From Branchiostoma floridae (Eukaryota; Chordata; Leptocardii; Amphioxiformes; Branchiostomatidae), in assembly GCF_000003815.2 (NCBI RefSeq), contig NC_049980.1, positions 17,227,912-17,291,911 of the forward strand: 64,000 nt of DNA, written 5' to 3'. Made by a program: the position numbers and the translations under genes. Position 1 is the first letter of the stretch; each line of letters begins with the position of its first letter. Under the pieces are notes generated by a model, which worked only from the letters and a program-made list of their open reading frames with translations, searched no databases and had not been told where the DNA came from. Shown piece by piece: positions 1 to 14,250 of the stretch.

Positions 1-171
1 TTTGTAACAGATGTCAAGAATATGGTGTTTACTTTGTATGCTGACATCTTAGCATACATAAGCCTATCAAAATATTTGGGTGCACCCTGTGCACCTACAG
101 AAAAAAATTGGGTGCACAGCTCCAATTTTGGGTGCACCTGGGTGCACAAAACCCCAGTATTTCGAGCCCTG
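1..171 (-). repeat. hAT-like non-autonomous element, one end
   Basis: The stretch is rich in GGTGCACC words and ends in TTTCGAGCCCTG, which on the minus strand reads CAGGGCTCGAAA, a hAT-type terminus. The same family occurs in the opposite orientation at 39589-39917; the two copies can be followed base by base through the GTGCACCC block and into the GAATATGGTGT stretch. The window start cuts off its other end. The hAT assignment rests on the terminal sequence alone. Confidence 0.5.
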
Positions 172-2541
172 TTTCCCGTAGTGTGGTTTTGTTTACATTT
201 TGCCTAAATTTGGGACTAGAAATCAGATATAAACATTGGCTGCTTACTCCTATCATTGTATGATAAATAATGGTGAAATAACTGGTACGGAGGGTCTGAA
301 GCACCAGTTACATGTATGTACAGAATACAAAAATAATCCATGGAACTACAGTATATGGGCACATTGTAACAGGTATGCTAGATCTATGCACCTTATCAGA
401 AGCTTGATAATCTTTTCAGCTCTCCTTGGAACAGACAAACAAGAAAACAACAAGCAAACATCAGAGAATATCAGAAAAATTAACATTTGTATTGGAATTG
501 AGATTATGATTATGAATAATTCTCAGTCACCATCTTAAAGTTTAAATATCTAAAAGGTATTGTAGTGAAACCAAAAGTGTGAAGCAGTGACTTAAAGACA
601 TTTTGATGTAAGCCCAATTTGATGTTGTCAGCCTTGTACAATGTATATTATCAGTAGGGTCAGAGGTGTGACAAGTTTGTCTCTACCATAGCCCTGCAAA
701 TTGTATTGGTAGGTGTTACAGTGTCACACTTACTCCAGCAAAGGGAATATTTGAGCTATGAAGTATTCATATGCGTAGCAGTGGATTGTGCTGGGTGTAG
801 TGAAGTATGGCCTTGGGGTCATAAATTATGCATTGAAGATGCCCTTTTTATGTTCAGAGGGTTTGCTGCGAAGGCTTCAGACAGTAATGAAACACGAGGT
901 CACCAAAGACTATTACTGTATGAGACAACTTGGTACAACTGTTATTCATATAATGTACATTCTAGACATATCATGAGAAATGGCCATGTGTTCTATGAAT
1001 TCCTCTTTTAGTTTCATTTTTACATTAGTTGTTCTCCTTGGTTGTTCCATCAAAAGGTATCACTTCTAATTCTATTTCTAATATTAACAGATGAGTGTGT
1101 TTCTAATCTGGTATAAATTGCTTTTGTTCAGTGACTTTAGTTTTGTTTATGGGAAGGCCAATGCCAGATTATTCTAGAAGACTGCATTGCTCTCACTGAA
1201 ACCTTTCAATAAGACTTGTGTTTTCCCCAAAGCTATTTGCTATCATAGGGTTGCACTGGCACAGTTTCAACTCGATGGATGTCATTAGAAACATGTTATG
1301 CCAGGAACAATTGGGGGCCTAAGGAAAGGGGATCCACACAATGTCCACCTGTATTCATGTATGATATTGTGCACAAATTCTGTAGAATCCTTTTTGGCAA
1401 CAACACATCTTTTTTTGTCCTGAATACGTCCTACTGTCACAGTCTTCACATTGAGTTTTAGAACGTTAAATTTCCCAAATCCATGCATATATTACAATTT
1501 CAGACCTCCTTGCCAGATGGATCTTATACAGTTTCAAATTATCCAGATTTGCGATTTGTCATCATGAACACAAAAATGGCGTAAATCTAGCGTACATAGT
1601 TTGTTGCATCACACAGGAAAATGAAAGTTATTTGCGTTGATTCAGATATTTTGGCTGTGTTTTTGACTTGTGTTTTTAAAATTTGTTTTAAAAGCTGCCA
1701 ACTCGAGTTCTCACTGGTCGACTGAGGAAACTGTGTCTGTTCTATTTGTGTCTGTTTCTTCTATTTGGGCAAGGAGCTTTATCAAAAGCTCCTTGATTTG
1801 GGTCAATTTTGAGGGGATCAGGAGATCCAGAGCCTTTATGGCAGATTTTGGAACAAATATCTATTGGAGGGCATGAGGGAACATGGCTTCAGCATGACAG
1901 CCATACAGTGCCGATCGAAGACCAAAAATCTGACGCAGAAGTACAAGGCTGTACAAGATCACAACATTATCATACCTTTTACACTGAACTGAAATGGTTA
2001 GCACATGGGTGAAAGTTTGCTTCGTGAATATAATTGCAAGCTAAAAAAAACTGTTTTCATTTAGTATTATTAACCGAGTCTAACTTTGTGCTTTCCTTTC
2101 CTGTATAGGATTGAATGCCTAATATTACTGAATTTTTCATTTAATGTACAATGTATCAGTGTTGCCAGTCAGTCTATGTATTCTATGCTAGAGGTCACAC
2201 ATCAATTAGTTGGGAAATATGTAATCTGCACCACTGATTAAGGAATTCAACATAACCGACACCAAGCTAGGACAATTAACAAATTAGTGCTGTTAGTTTC
2301 CATACAAAATGGCATTGGAAACTTTTATCTAATCCACTGAAATATGGATAGCACTTTCTAAAACGATGTATAAATCCTTTCAAGTCACTGGAATCTTCAA
2401 CTGGAATTAAATTGTGCACCACAACATCATCATTCAACTGTTATCAGATGGAATTAGATTTTAGACTTTTTTTTACTAAAATGGTATTGCAGATGGTATT
2501 GGATTATTCCTTCATTAACCAAGCTTTCCTTCTTATGTCAG
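172..2541. other. Intron of the MEK gene, no recognised coding exon
   Basis: This stretch precedes the first recognisable MEK exon. It should be intronic, because the kinase N-lobe exons are missing and must lie upstream of the window. The only coding-like signal is a Myb/SANT-like fragment near 1807-2000, listed separately. The remainder is AT-rich and shows no exon that continues the MEK reading frame. Confidence 0.5.
1807..2000 (+). pseudogene. Myb/SANT-like DNA-binding domain fragment
   Basis: In one frame this stretch reads a helix-rich peptide containing RFWNKYLLEGMREHGFSM, then TAIQCRSKTKNLTQKYKAV and a DHN. That pattern (W...L...G...R...QCR.K.KNL...YK.V.DHN) is characteristic of the trihelix or Myb/SANT-like domain found in many animal transposon-derived and MSANTD-type proteins. 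The fragment has no start codon of its own, stops soon after the domain and lacks partner exons. It is probably a decayed transposon or retrocopy piece inside a MEK intron. An exon of an unrelated nested gene cannot be excluded. Confidence 0.45.
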
Positions 2542-6332
<3,791 letters not shown>

Positions 6333-7933
6333 GGACTTCCACCAACATACAACCTAGCTGTATTTATGGAAATGTTAGTGTACATATCACTCTTTCACTA
6401 TTGGCAACATGAGTGGCACTTATATTGAAGTAGCAAAGGGTGGTATGCAGGTCACATAGAGCCTATCGTAACACGAATATTTCTGTGGCTCTTGGGCACC
6501 TCTGAATGATTGAAAGTGCATGTATTGCAGGAAATGTGACGAAGATGGTGTGAAATACAGACTTTTACTATAAAATTAACTGAAGCCATTTTAATGGCTG
6601 CAATTGTTGTAATCAAGCAAAGTACTATTACTTGGACAATGAGGTGAATGAGTTGAACTATGTACATGGTATTTTTTGCTAATGACCATCCAATATAGCA
6701 ACATTACCAGAGCTATACATTACACTGTATATCTGCCAATGTAGCACAAATTAACACCTTATGACGCTTTGCACATAGAAAAAAGATAAATAATATAATA
6801 GCAGTCAAAGCTGTCAGAAAATACCTGGATATTGACCATGAGTGACTGCTAAAAAGGATTGTCTACTCTTGCGGAATTTTTTCCCAGTCACAATTCACAG
6901 ATCTGAAGTGTTTTGGTGTTGCTTAACTCAGTAGTAATGAAAAGGCTGGCTTATATAGACTGCACTGTTCTGCAGACATCCAAATAAAAGTGAATAAATG
7001 ACAGTGAGACAATGTATACAGAACCAGTTAACTTATTACCTCTGCTAACACTGCCAGTGCAAGGAGGAAGCAGATGGCATCTTTTAATTAAAACTATGAG
7101 GCTATTGTATAATAGAGGCATTGTTTACTGGTCAACAGATAGGTAGACTAGAATATTGAAAATGTGTTTCTGCAAAATATCTTAAGCAAAGTTATTAAGA
7201 ATGTACATGTACTTATTAATCAGCTTTATTACTAGTAGTTGTACTTGTGACTGTAAGACTGTGAATATTACTATATTTACTTGTATATAGAAGACAAGTT
7301 GCTGTGGGTGTTTTGGGTGGGAACTTTGAATCTGAATAAAAGATCATGGGACACAGCTGTTCTTGTTTGTTTTTCTTCTTTATAGATATAAGTACATGAC
7401 TATTTAGGCTTTCATTTTCAAACTGCTGCTCTTGAAAGACAAGTCCTAATTTAGTATCGTCTGTTGCTTGTTGATATACCAGAGCCTAATGTCAAGTTCC
7501 TTTGCTTTGGATCTACAGCTTGTTATGAGTATGTTCAATGTCTGATTAGCACAACAAGGCAAATATGTATTTTACAAACTTACAATATGTATGGTAGGCC
7601 TGGATACCATCATCCAAAGTAACTGCTGACTCAGTCTTTTTGCTCGCTTACCAGTGTAACCATGCCAGATTACAGAGGGCAGTACCAAGGCTAATCTATG
7701 GCGCCATAACCTGAAAACATTTAATGTCCCAAAGAAATACAAGACACATGCAATGTGAAATAGGGAATTCCTAAAAGTTTTATTAGGTTGACATTCAGTT
7801 TCCTTGTATTGTTAAAAAATAATCACGTACAAATGTTTGTCATTTGCGTAGAATGGTGGAAAGGGAAAAAAAAAACTACAAACAAAATGGAAATGTACTT
7901 GTTGCATATCTATGTAAATAGAATGATTTAAAT
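6333..7933. other. MEK 3'UTR and convergent intergenic space
   Basis: The MEK 3'UTR occupies about 1 kb, to the AATAAA at 7335. The remainder separates MEK from the convergent ELP4 gene and contains the ELP4 3'UTR on the minus strand. No other coding signal was seen. Confidence 0.6.
7335..7340 (+). terminator. Polyadenylation signal of MEK
   Basis: Canonical AATAAA about 1 kb after the MEK stop codon, followed by a TG/T-rich stretch (TGTTCTTGTTTG) typical of a cleavage region. Confidence 0.6.
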
Positions 7934-9508
7934 TCAGAAGTCCAGTTTACTCTTGACACTAGGGTTAAAACAACTAGCTGATGGAGTCTTGAGTGCAGCC
8001 ACAGGATCATCCTGCTCCCGCTGCTGACTGTCCTGCAGTTCTGGGGGCAGGTGAAGCTTCTCAACTGCAAACTTTTTCCTTCGCAACTTGAATGCAAAGT
8101 CATTACAGTCTGGCATGTAGGACAGGAGAGAGTTTGCCTGTGACAACTGTTTAATGTACAGTAGGCCGTGGTAATCTTTGTAGGCAGGGTTCTGCTCCTT
8201 CTCGGAACCTGCGAAAGATTCAAGCCTTATGACAGAGTCACACAGCTTTTCTAAGCGACGTGTGAAGGCCATGTCTTCAAACAGGTGTGTGGGGATGGTG
8301 ATGAGGCAAGCAGCAAGGGAGGTACGGAGCACAGCCCTCAGTGCATGGAGGAAGTGAGGGAGGGATGAGTCGTGTGATGAACCACTGTCTTGCTCTCCCC
8401 ACAAGGGGGAACCCAGCGAGTGGAGACCAATCCTCAGTACAGTTCTAGGCACATCCTTGGGCTGTGGGACGGAGAGATCAAACTGTCCTTCCTTCACCAC
8501 ATCTTGAATGGACTGTAGAAGTTTGATGTAGGCAGGGTTTGTGATGGATGTCCACACACCCTGTTTCTCCAGGGGGAGTTCATCCTGGAGGTAGAACAGC
8601 CTGGTAGGAGCAGTGTCCCTCATCTCACTGGACATGGTCTTGGACAGGTCATAGTAGTGGCCAAACTGAGAGAAGGCTCCAAGTTCTGGCTGCTCTGTCC
8701 GCAACTTCTGGTATCTAGGAATAGAATGTGATGTCAAGTAACTTTTTTACGATAGAAAATCATCACTCAGAGCACATAGATATTACTTGGTTACTGGTAG
8801 AGGTACATACAATTACTAATAATAATTATTTTAATACTTATTTTAGTAATTAGGATGATAAGTTTGTTTCTTCTTTTTTTGCCATACATTGTACGTGTTG
8901 CGCAATATTTAAAAAAGTTCTTCTTCCTCCTTGGTACATGCTAGTAAATTTAAGTCATGAAACTGACACTTTGATCATTCTGATTTACAAGTAGAATGCT
9001 GCAACTCACATGTTTAATAACACAGGCCACTGTGATCAATGTCTACTTAAAAAAGATAATGAGTGGATGGAATGTTTCATCTTTACCTCCAAGCTATTTT
9101 CATGGTTGCCTCTTTCTGCACATTTTTCTCTAATGACACTTCTTCCTGGTTTAGGGCAGCCTTTCCGATGTCGTCACTAACTGGTGCAGGAAGGTCACTC
9201 AGGAGTTGTTTAGGATGGAGTTCCGCTGAGGACAGCAGTAGAGGATGGTGGGTCATGATTCCTTCTGCCATGAAATACTTCATCAGAAGGCGTGCATAGC
9301 TCCCAAAGGAATCTTCCTCTACCAACATGACGGTCCCGACCACGACCCCGCCTCCGATGATATGGTCCAGAGATGGAACCCCAGTAGACACTAGGAGTTG
9401 GTTTCCCTGCGACGAAGGTCTCGTGCCCGGGATTTGCAGAGTTTTGGCTCTGGCTTTCTTTTGAAAACTGGTGACACCGCCTCTGCCTCTCCCCATGGAG
9501 GCAGCCAT
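7934..9508 (-). CDS. ELP4: Elongator complex protein 4
   Basis: Subunit of the Elp4-5-6 ring of Elongator, the complex needed for wobble-uridine modification of tRNA (5-carbonylmethyl side chains). Only two coding exons are seen: 9087-9508 and 7934-8714, joined in frame as TGG-AG/A-TAC with GT/AG borders. The 400-residue product is close to the usual animal length of about 424. The N terminus has a short basic stretch, then TGVPSLDHIIGGGVVVGTV, the RecA-like opening typical of this family, which lacks a working ATP-binding P-loop. The second exon carries GHYYDLSKTM, LRIGLHSLGSPLW, a helical block with IPTHLF, and a charged C-terminal tail ending KLDF. The start ATG sits in an ATGGCTGCC context 243 bp from the divergent TM2D3 start. 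A two-exon gene is unusual beside the highly split neighbours. Confidence 0.95.
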
Positions 9509-9751
9509 GTTGTTGTCAAAACTGTTCTGAGGACGAGACGACTAGACGGAACCATAGAATGTCACACGGGGTGTTTGTAAGATTTTGTTTTTCATCAAAA
9601 GATTTAAATGGAATAAATTGTCATCATTATCCTGTATATATGGCTCTATATTTATAATTAAGATATTTTTAGTGATATGTTTCCTTCAAAAAGACAGAAA
9701 CAAGTTATAAGCATCTGAAGACCTGGATACGAGAGTACTTCCGTTTCCAAG
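9509..9751. promoter_or_regulatory. Divergent promoter of ELP4 and TM2D3
   Basis: Only 243 bp separate the ELP4 ATG (minus) from the TM2D3 ATG (plus). No TATA box is evident at the expected places. Both start codons lie in ATGGCTGCC, which resembles the YY1 site AAGATGGC that often marks initiation-site-proximal promoters of housekeeping genes. YY1 use is inference. Confidence 0.6.
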
Positions 9752-12700
9752 ATGGCTGCCGATAGGCGAAAATTCCAGATTTTGTCGCTGTTTTTAATAT
9801 TCCTGGGCTGTTTCCGTGCGGTAGAGAGTGAGCAACCCAAAAGTGAGTATCAACATGATTGATATATGTGTAAAAGAATACATAATGGCCAAATATGGTG
9901 TTAATTGATGATTACATTTGAATTTCTATGGTAGGAATCCACGATGCGTTTCATGTCGACATGCGACACTTTCTTGACATGAGCTAGCACCTTGTTATAC
10001 CAAGCTCCTTGGTTATACTGGTACACTTAAGTTTAAGGAATCGCTACGAAGTTTGAATTACTTTTCTCACCAGTAGGTGGCACAGAAAGCTCCCCTCAAC
10101 ATCCAGTAACACTGTTCACCGCCGACCTCAACGCTACTAGTAGTGATGTCAAGAAAACCCTCCCAACAAATACCACCCAGACGGGTAAGTGGAGTCATTG
10201 CAGATGATCATGTGCAGTTTGCTGACCAGCTTGTTACTGTGTTAGTAGTTATAAGTAAGTAAAGGCAAGATAAAGGTACTAGCACATGTCCCATTGGATG
10301 GGTTCGCTTAAAAGGCTGGGCTGTCTACCAGGCCAGGCTACCTGGCCTGTCTACCTGGCCTGGCTATCACGTCAGGCTACTCAGATCCCCCCATTCATAG
10401 CCCCATCATGTGGCACTCAGCCCAAATAGCTGATTGACAGGCATAGTAATTGCTAATCTTCAACCCTGTTTAAGTGCCCTGGGGTTGGCCTGTCCACTGG
10501 CTGGACCCTTCGGGAATGTGTCTGGGAGGCCTTCCTTGCAGCTGTCAGGAACACATTCAAGTACTGTACCAGTACTGTGTTCGGTAAATGCTTTAGGGTG
10601 TTAGACCCAGAAACCAGAGGTCCTGGGTTCAAATCCTTTGACATGTCACAAAATCTGTGCTGTTAACAGTACTTTCCCCCACTCCCACTTGTACAAGGGG
10701 GTTGGAGAGATTATTGGCAGTGGAAGGAGAGGATTGGGCTCTGTCCTGGACACAAAAATTGTACAGTGGATTACAATCCACAGCCTCAAAAATGCTATGT
10801 GACTACAAGGAGGTACATGTAATTATACCCCCCTTGGTCAGTACAAGTTTAGCTTTACAGTGAGCAAGTGATTTATGCTCTCCCTTCTTGTTGCACAAGC
10901 TGAGATAGTTTCTGTTCTAGAAGATAGATATTCAATAAAGAAACAAATTTCTGTTGTTGGCAAGCCCATTCTTACACACACACACACACACACTACACAC
11001 ACACACTTACACACCCACAAACATACACAAACACAGTGCTGGTACTTGTGTTCCAGACATGCTGCAAGCAAGGCCTCCCAGACACATTCCCGAAGGGCCC
11101 AGCCAGTGGTGGACAGGGCAACCTTGGGTCACTGGCACTAGCAGGGTTGGAGATCAGCAATTACTATGCCTGTCAATCAGCTATTTTGGCTGAGTGCCAT
11201 ATGATGGGGCTATGAATGGGGGGATCTGAGTAGCCTGACGTGATAGCCAGGCCAGGTAGACAGGCCAGGTAGCCTGGCCTGGTAGACAGCCCAGCCTTTT
11301 AAGCGAACCCCCATTGGATAGTTTGTATAGACTGAAGACAGATTTCTCCAGTCCTGCTACTAGCTTGAAAATGTAACCTGTATGGGTTGGTGCTGTAGTT
11401 TGTGAATTTTCAGATTGACCTAAAATTTATGATATTGATATAGAGCAAGTTGAAACCTCCTTGGCACGGGCAAAAATGAGAATTTGGCTTTTCCACACTC
11501 TTGGACGTGCCTCAGCTTATCTCTTAATAGTCAATGTTTGTGTGTTTTTTTTGCCTTTATTGATAATTATTGATCTACCTGCAGCATGATATAAATCACC
11601 ACTGTATACTAGTAACTGTTACTGTTCAGGGAACTTAATCTATGTTGCCTCATAGTTGGGTATTGGCCCATCATGAAGCCATTGTTCCCTTTATTGTACT
11701 TAAAAACCAAATTCTCACAGACGTCTCCCCGTGCTTGAATAGAGCAGCAGCACTTTAATCTTGTCAGAAGGATGATGTATGGACAATTTGGTAAGTCATG
11801 GAAGGTGTCCAACTTTTGTCTGAAAATGTACATGAAATATGCCATGTCTTTATAATTCGATTCTAAGTTGCTACTCCCCTTCAAGGGCCCCTTTGACAAG
11901 CCCGTAAATGTTACATCCTTGCCCCACACATTGTCTTCCAGATGATCCCACCACCCCTCCTACAGGTGCCCAGACTACAAAAGGCCCCACTGACGGTCCT
12001 CCCACCTGCCCCAGCAATGCTCGGTGCAGTGTTCTGGCAGCACAGTGTGTGCAGTGTACTTACAACTCCTCATGTGTGTATGGGAGAGACATCACTGTGG
12101 AGTGTCATGTAAAGGAGGGAATCCAATGTGTGGTGAGTATTATGTATTTCACTTTTGTATTGTCTTTTTACTTATACATTTGTACATGTAATTCTATGGT
12201 TGCTTTGCTGGTCAAATTCACATCTTAATACATTTATCTTATTACTTATTATCTGAATAGTACCATAGGTGTCTTATTGTAAACCAGTATTACATTGTAC
12301 TTCTCCTCAATAGCAGCTTTAGCCACAATATGGATTTATTCAGGATGCTCAGCTGGTAAAATTCATTGGCAAACTCACATCTATAACATAACCTGTTTGT
12401 CCTTTCCCCGTGCAGGGACCACCTACCTTTACCAGAACTATGAAGTGTCAGTTTTGCTACCAGACAGCAGAAACTGAACATGACTGTACCCATTCCATAG
12501 ACTGTAAGGTCATCTCTACTCCACGGGAAAGATTTCAGGCCAACTGTACTGTCAAAGAATATATCTTTTGTTTTGGTGAGTTGCTTTCTGTTGCCTTTAG
12601 TCCATTGCTACTATATTGTTGTATCCAATGTTCAAACAAATTATTCATCCCATTGGACTGTTTTACTATGAAGAAATTTAAGAATAGCCTAACATATTAC

Positions 12701-13184
12701 TAGTATCTAATTCCTATCTGGCAAGTATAAAAACTGTTTCAAATTTACTTTTTATTCATTTTCTTTGTCTTTGGGAGTACCATCAGTTACAATAATTGAT
12801 ATCCAAAGGAGCCCTTTACAAACTCATAACAAATCAGAATACAAACGAAATAATTGGTAGTTACCATGAAACATAGGAGTATTAAGTCATACAAACAAAA
12901 GAATTTAAAACAAGTGTTTGTTGATTCCCATTATTTCAGGTGCAAGGACATTCCCTAAGTCACTTGAATGTAACTGGACATCTGGGTACCGGTGGTCGAC
13001 AGCACTCATACTGAGTATCACAGTGGGAGGGTTTGGTGTGGACAGGTTCTACCTGGGACAGTGGAGGGAAGGGCTGGGCAAACTCTTCAGCTTTGGTGGC
13101 CTGGGTGTCTGGACACTGGTGGATGTCCTGTTGATAGCTGTAGGGTACCTGGGGCCATCTGATGGCTCACTGTACATATACTGA
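9752..13184 (+). CDS. TM2D3: TM2 domain-containing protein 3 (almondex orthologue)
   Basis: Membrane protein of the conserved TM2D family; the fly orthologue almondex acts in Notch signalling. Five exons join in frame: 9752-9842, 10074-10184, 11942-12132, 12416-12575 and 12940-13184, giving 264 residues (human about 247). In order: signal peptide (KFQILSLFLIFLGCF, cleavage near residue 26), a Thr/Pro-rich low-complexity linker, a cysteine-rich luminal region (CVQCTYNSSCVYG; CQFCYQTAETEHDC), then the TM2 domain with two hydrophobic segments flanking DRFYLGQWREGLGKLFS, which contains the DRF motif. The protein ends GYLGPSDGSLYIY, matching the family C terminus. Intron 2 (10185-11941) holds the foldback element described below. 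An AATAAA lies at 13606. Confidence 0.95.
10590..10770 (+). repeat. tRNA-derived SINE nested in the foldback
   Basis: Contains AGAGGTCCTGGGTTCAAATCC (B box at 10625-10636) preceded by GTGTTAGACCCAG, followed by a decayed body. It shares the AGAGGTCCTGGnTTCAAA block with the minus-strand copy at 3020-3270. It lies in the loop of the Mutator-like element, so it inserted there or was captured by it. Confidence 0.55.
10974..11035. repeat. CA/CACACAAA microsatellite
   Basis: An imperfect (CA)n tract degenerating to CACCCACAAACATACACAAACACA, in the loop of the foldback element. Confidence 0.9.
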
Positions 13185-14250
13185 AACAACTGTGTACTAC
13201 TTTGTACAGATGTATATATTCTCATCACATTGTGTAAACATTGACCAGTCTTGTCTGTCGTGTAAGAAAAAATAGCAATTTTCCATTGTTTCAGTCTTTT
13301 TAATTCAATATGCAGCGTACATGTATATGCACATGTACACACCACAGAACTATCTTCACCCGGTGAACCTTAAGTTTGTGCAGTATTACTTCAACTGTCA
13401 TCACTCCCTATAAACCTAATAGTATGTACATGTATGTATACAATCATGTAGTTGAAATTAAGAAAGGAAAGTGTGTGTTATCATTCTATTGCAAGTTCCT
13501 ACATGACTTGTTAATTAAATCTTGAAGGTTAAGCCATGATACAAAATGAGTACACGCACACAATATGTATCTGTAAATGTGTACATCCACTTCAGTTTAC
13601 TTGTGAATAAAGTCATTGTATAATGAATGGATCCTAACAAGTCTGTGGCTATTGTCTCACTAGCAAATGTCTCATCTATTGCAATATCCTGCCTGGTATC
13701 CAGCATTGTACAGCTATTGTCATACTTTCCAACAGTCACTACCCCGATGGCCTGGGACCTCTGGATGACAACACATGCCCATATGTTATGAATATCACCA
13801 ATGGCCTGTACCACAACTGATGACTGCAAGGAGAATATGATTTAGACAGTTCCAGCAGTTACAATGTATGTGGAAAAGCAAAACTTAACAAGCTTTGTTT
13901 ACCTGTCATGTATCTTCAGACTTTGTGACCGTACATGCATGCAGTCAAGACTTAAGAGCACACAAATATTGGCACAATTTTTTGTGTCATACTGAAAGTA
14001 CATTACAAGTTTGCAATTTATCTTTGTACATGAATACTATATGGTAAAAGAAATCCTGAAAGCATGATTTAAAAGTCAAAATCAACCACACAGATTTTCT
14101 CGCAATGTACTAGTGGTACTTATCATAGTCTAAGATACCCTTGAACTTGAATTACCTTTACTCTTTTTTTTGCACACTTAAACATGAGCTATAGTTTAAG
14201 TCTTATTGACTCCTCCTATATGAAATCCTGTGGCCATGACAACGTATGTC
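13185..14250. other. TM2D3 3'UTR and convergent space before TFIP11
   Basis: The plus strand carries the TM2D3 3'UTR, with an AATAAA at 13606. On the minus strand, an open frame of 104 codons (13515-13829) follows a good splice acceptor (CTCCTTGCAG), but it has no recognisable homology (see findings). Nothing else was seen. Confidence 0.5.
13606..13611 (+). terminator. Polyadenylation signal of TM2D3
   Basis: AATAAA about 420 bp after the TM2D3 stop; a plausible 3' end for that transcript. Confidence 0.5.

Larger units (their letters stand above)
10291..11319. mobile_element. Mutator-like foldback/MITE with 9-bp target duplication
   Basis: The terminal inverted repeats start GGGTTCGCTTAAAAGG at 10300 and end with its complement at 11310. 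The arms stay nearly identical for roughly 130 bp, then remain recognisably similar to about 250 bp (to about 10550 and from about 11050), including a TGTCTGGGAGGCCTT block in both. Perfect 9-bp direct repeats CCATTGGAT flank the element (10291-10299 and 11311-11319). Long inverted repeats plus a 9-bp duplication fit the Mutator (MULE) superfamily. The arms contain internal palindromes of CCAGGCTACCTGG type. The loop holds a SINE and a CA-repeat and no transposase, so it is non-autonomous. It lies in TM2D3 intron 2. Confidence 0.85.

Noticed and set aside
10600-10680. tRNA gene suggested by a GGGTTCAAATCC B box
   Set aside because: No cloverleaf can be drawn around it, the A box is poor, and a related block occurs at 3215-3240; it is a SINE head.
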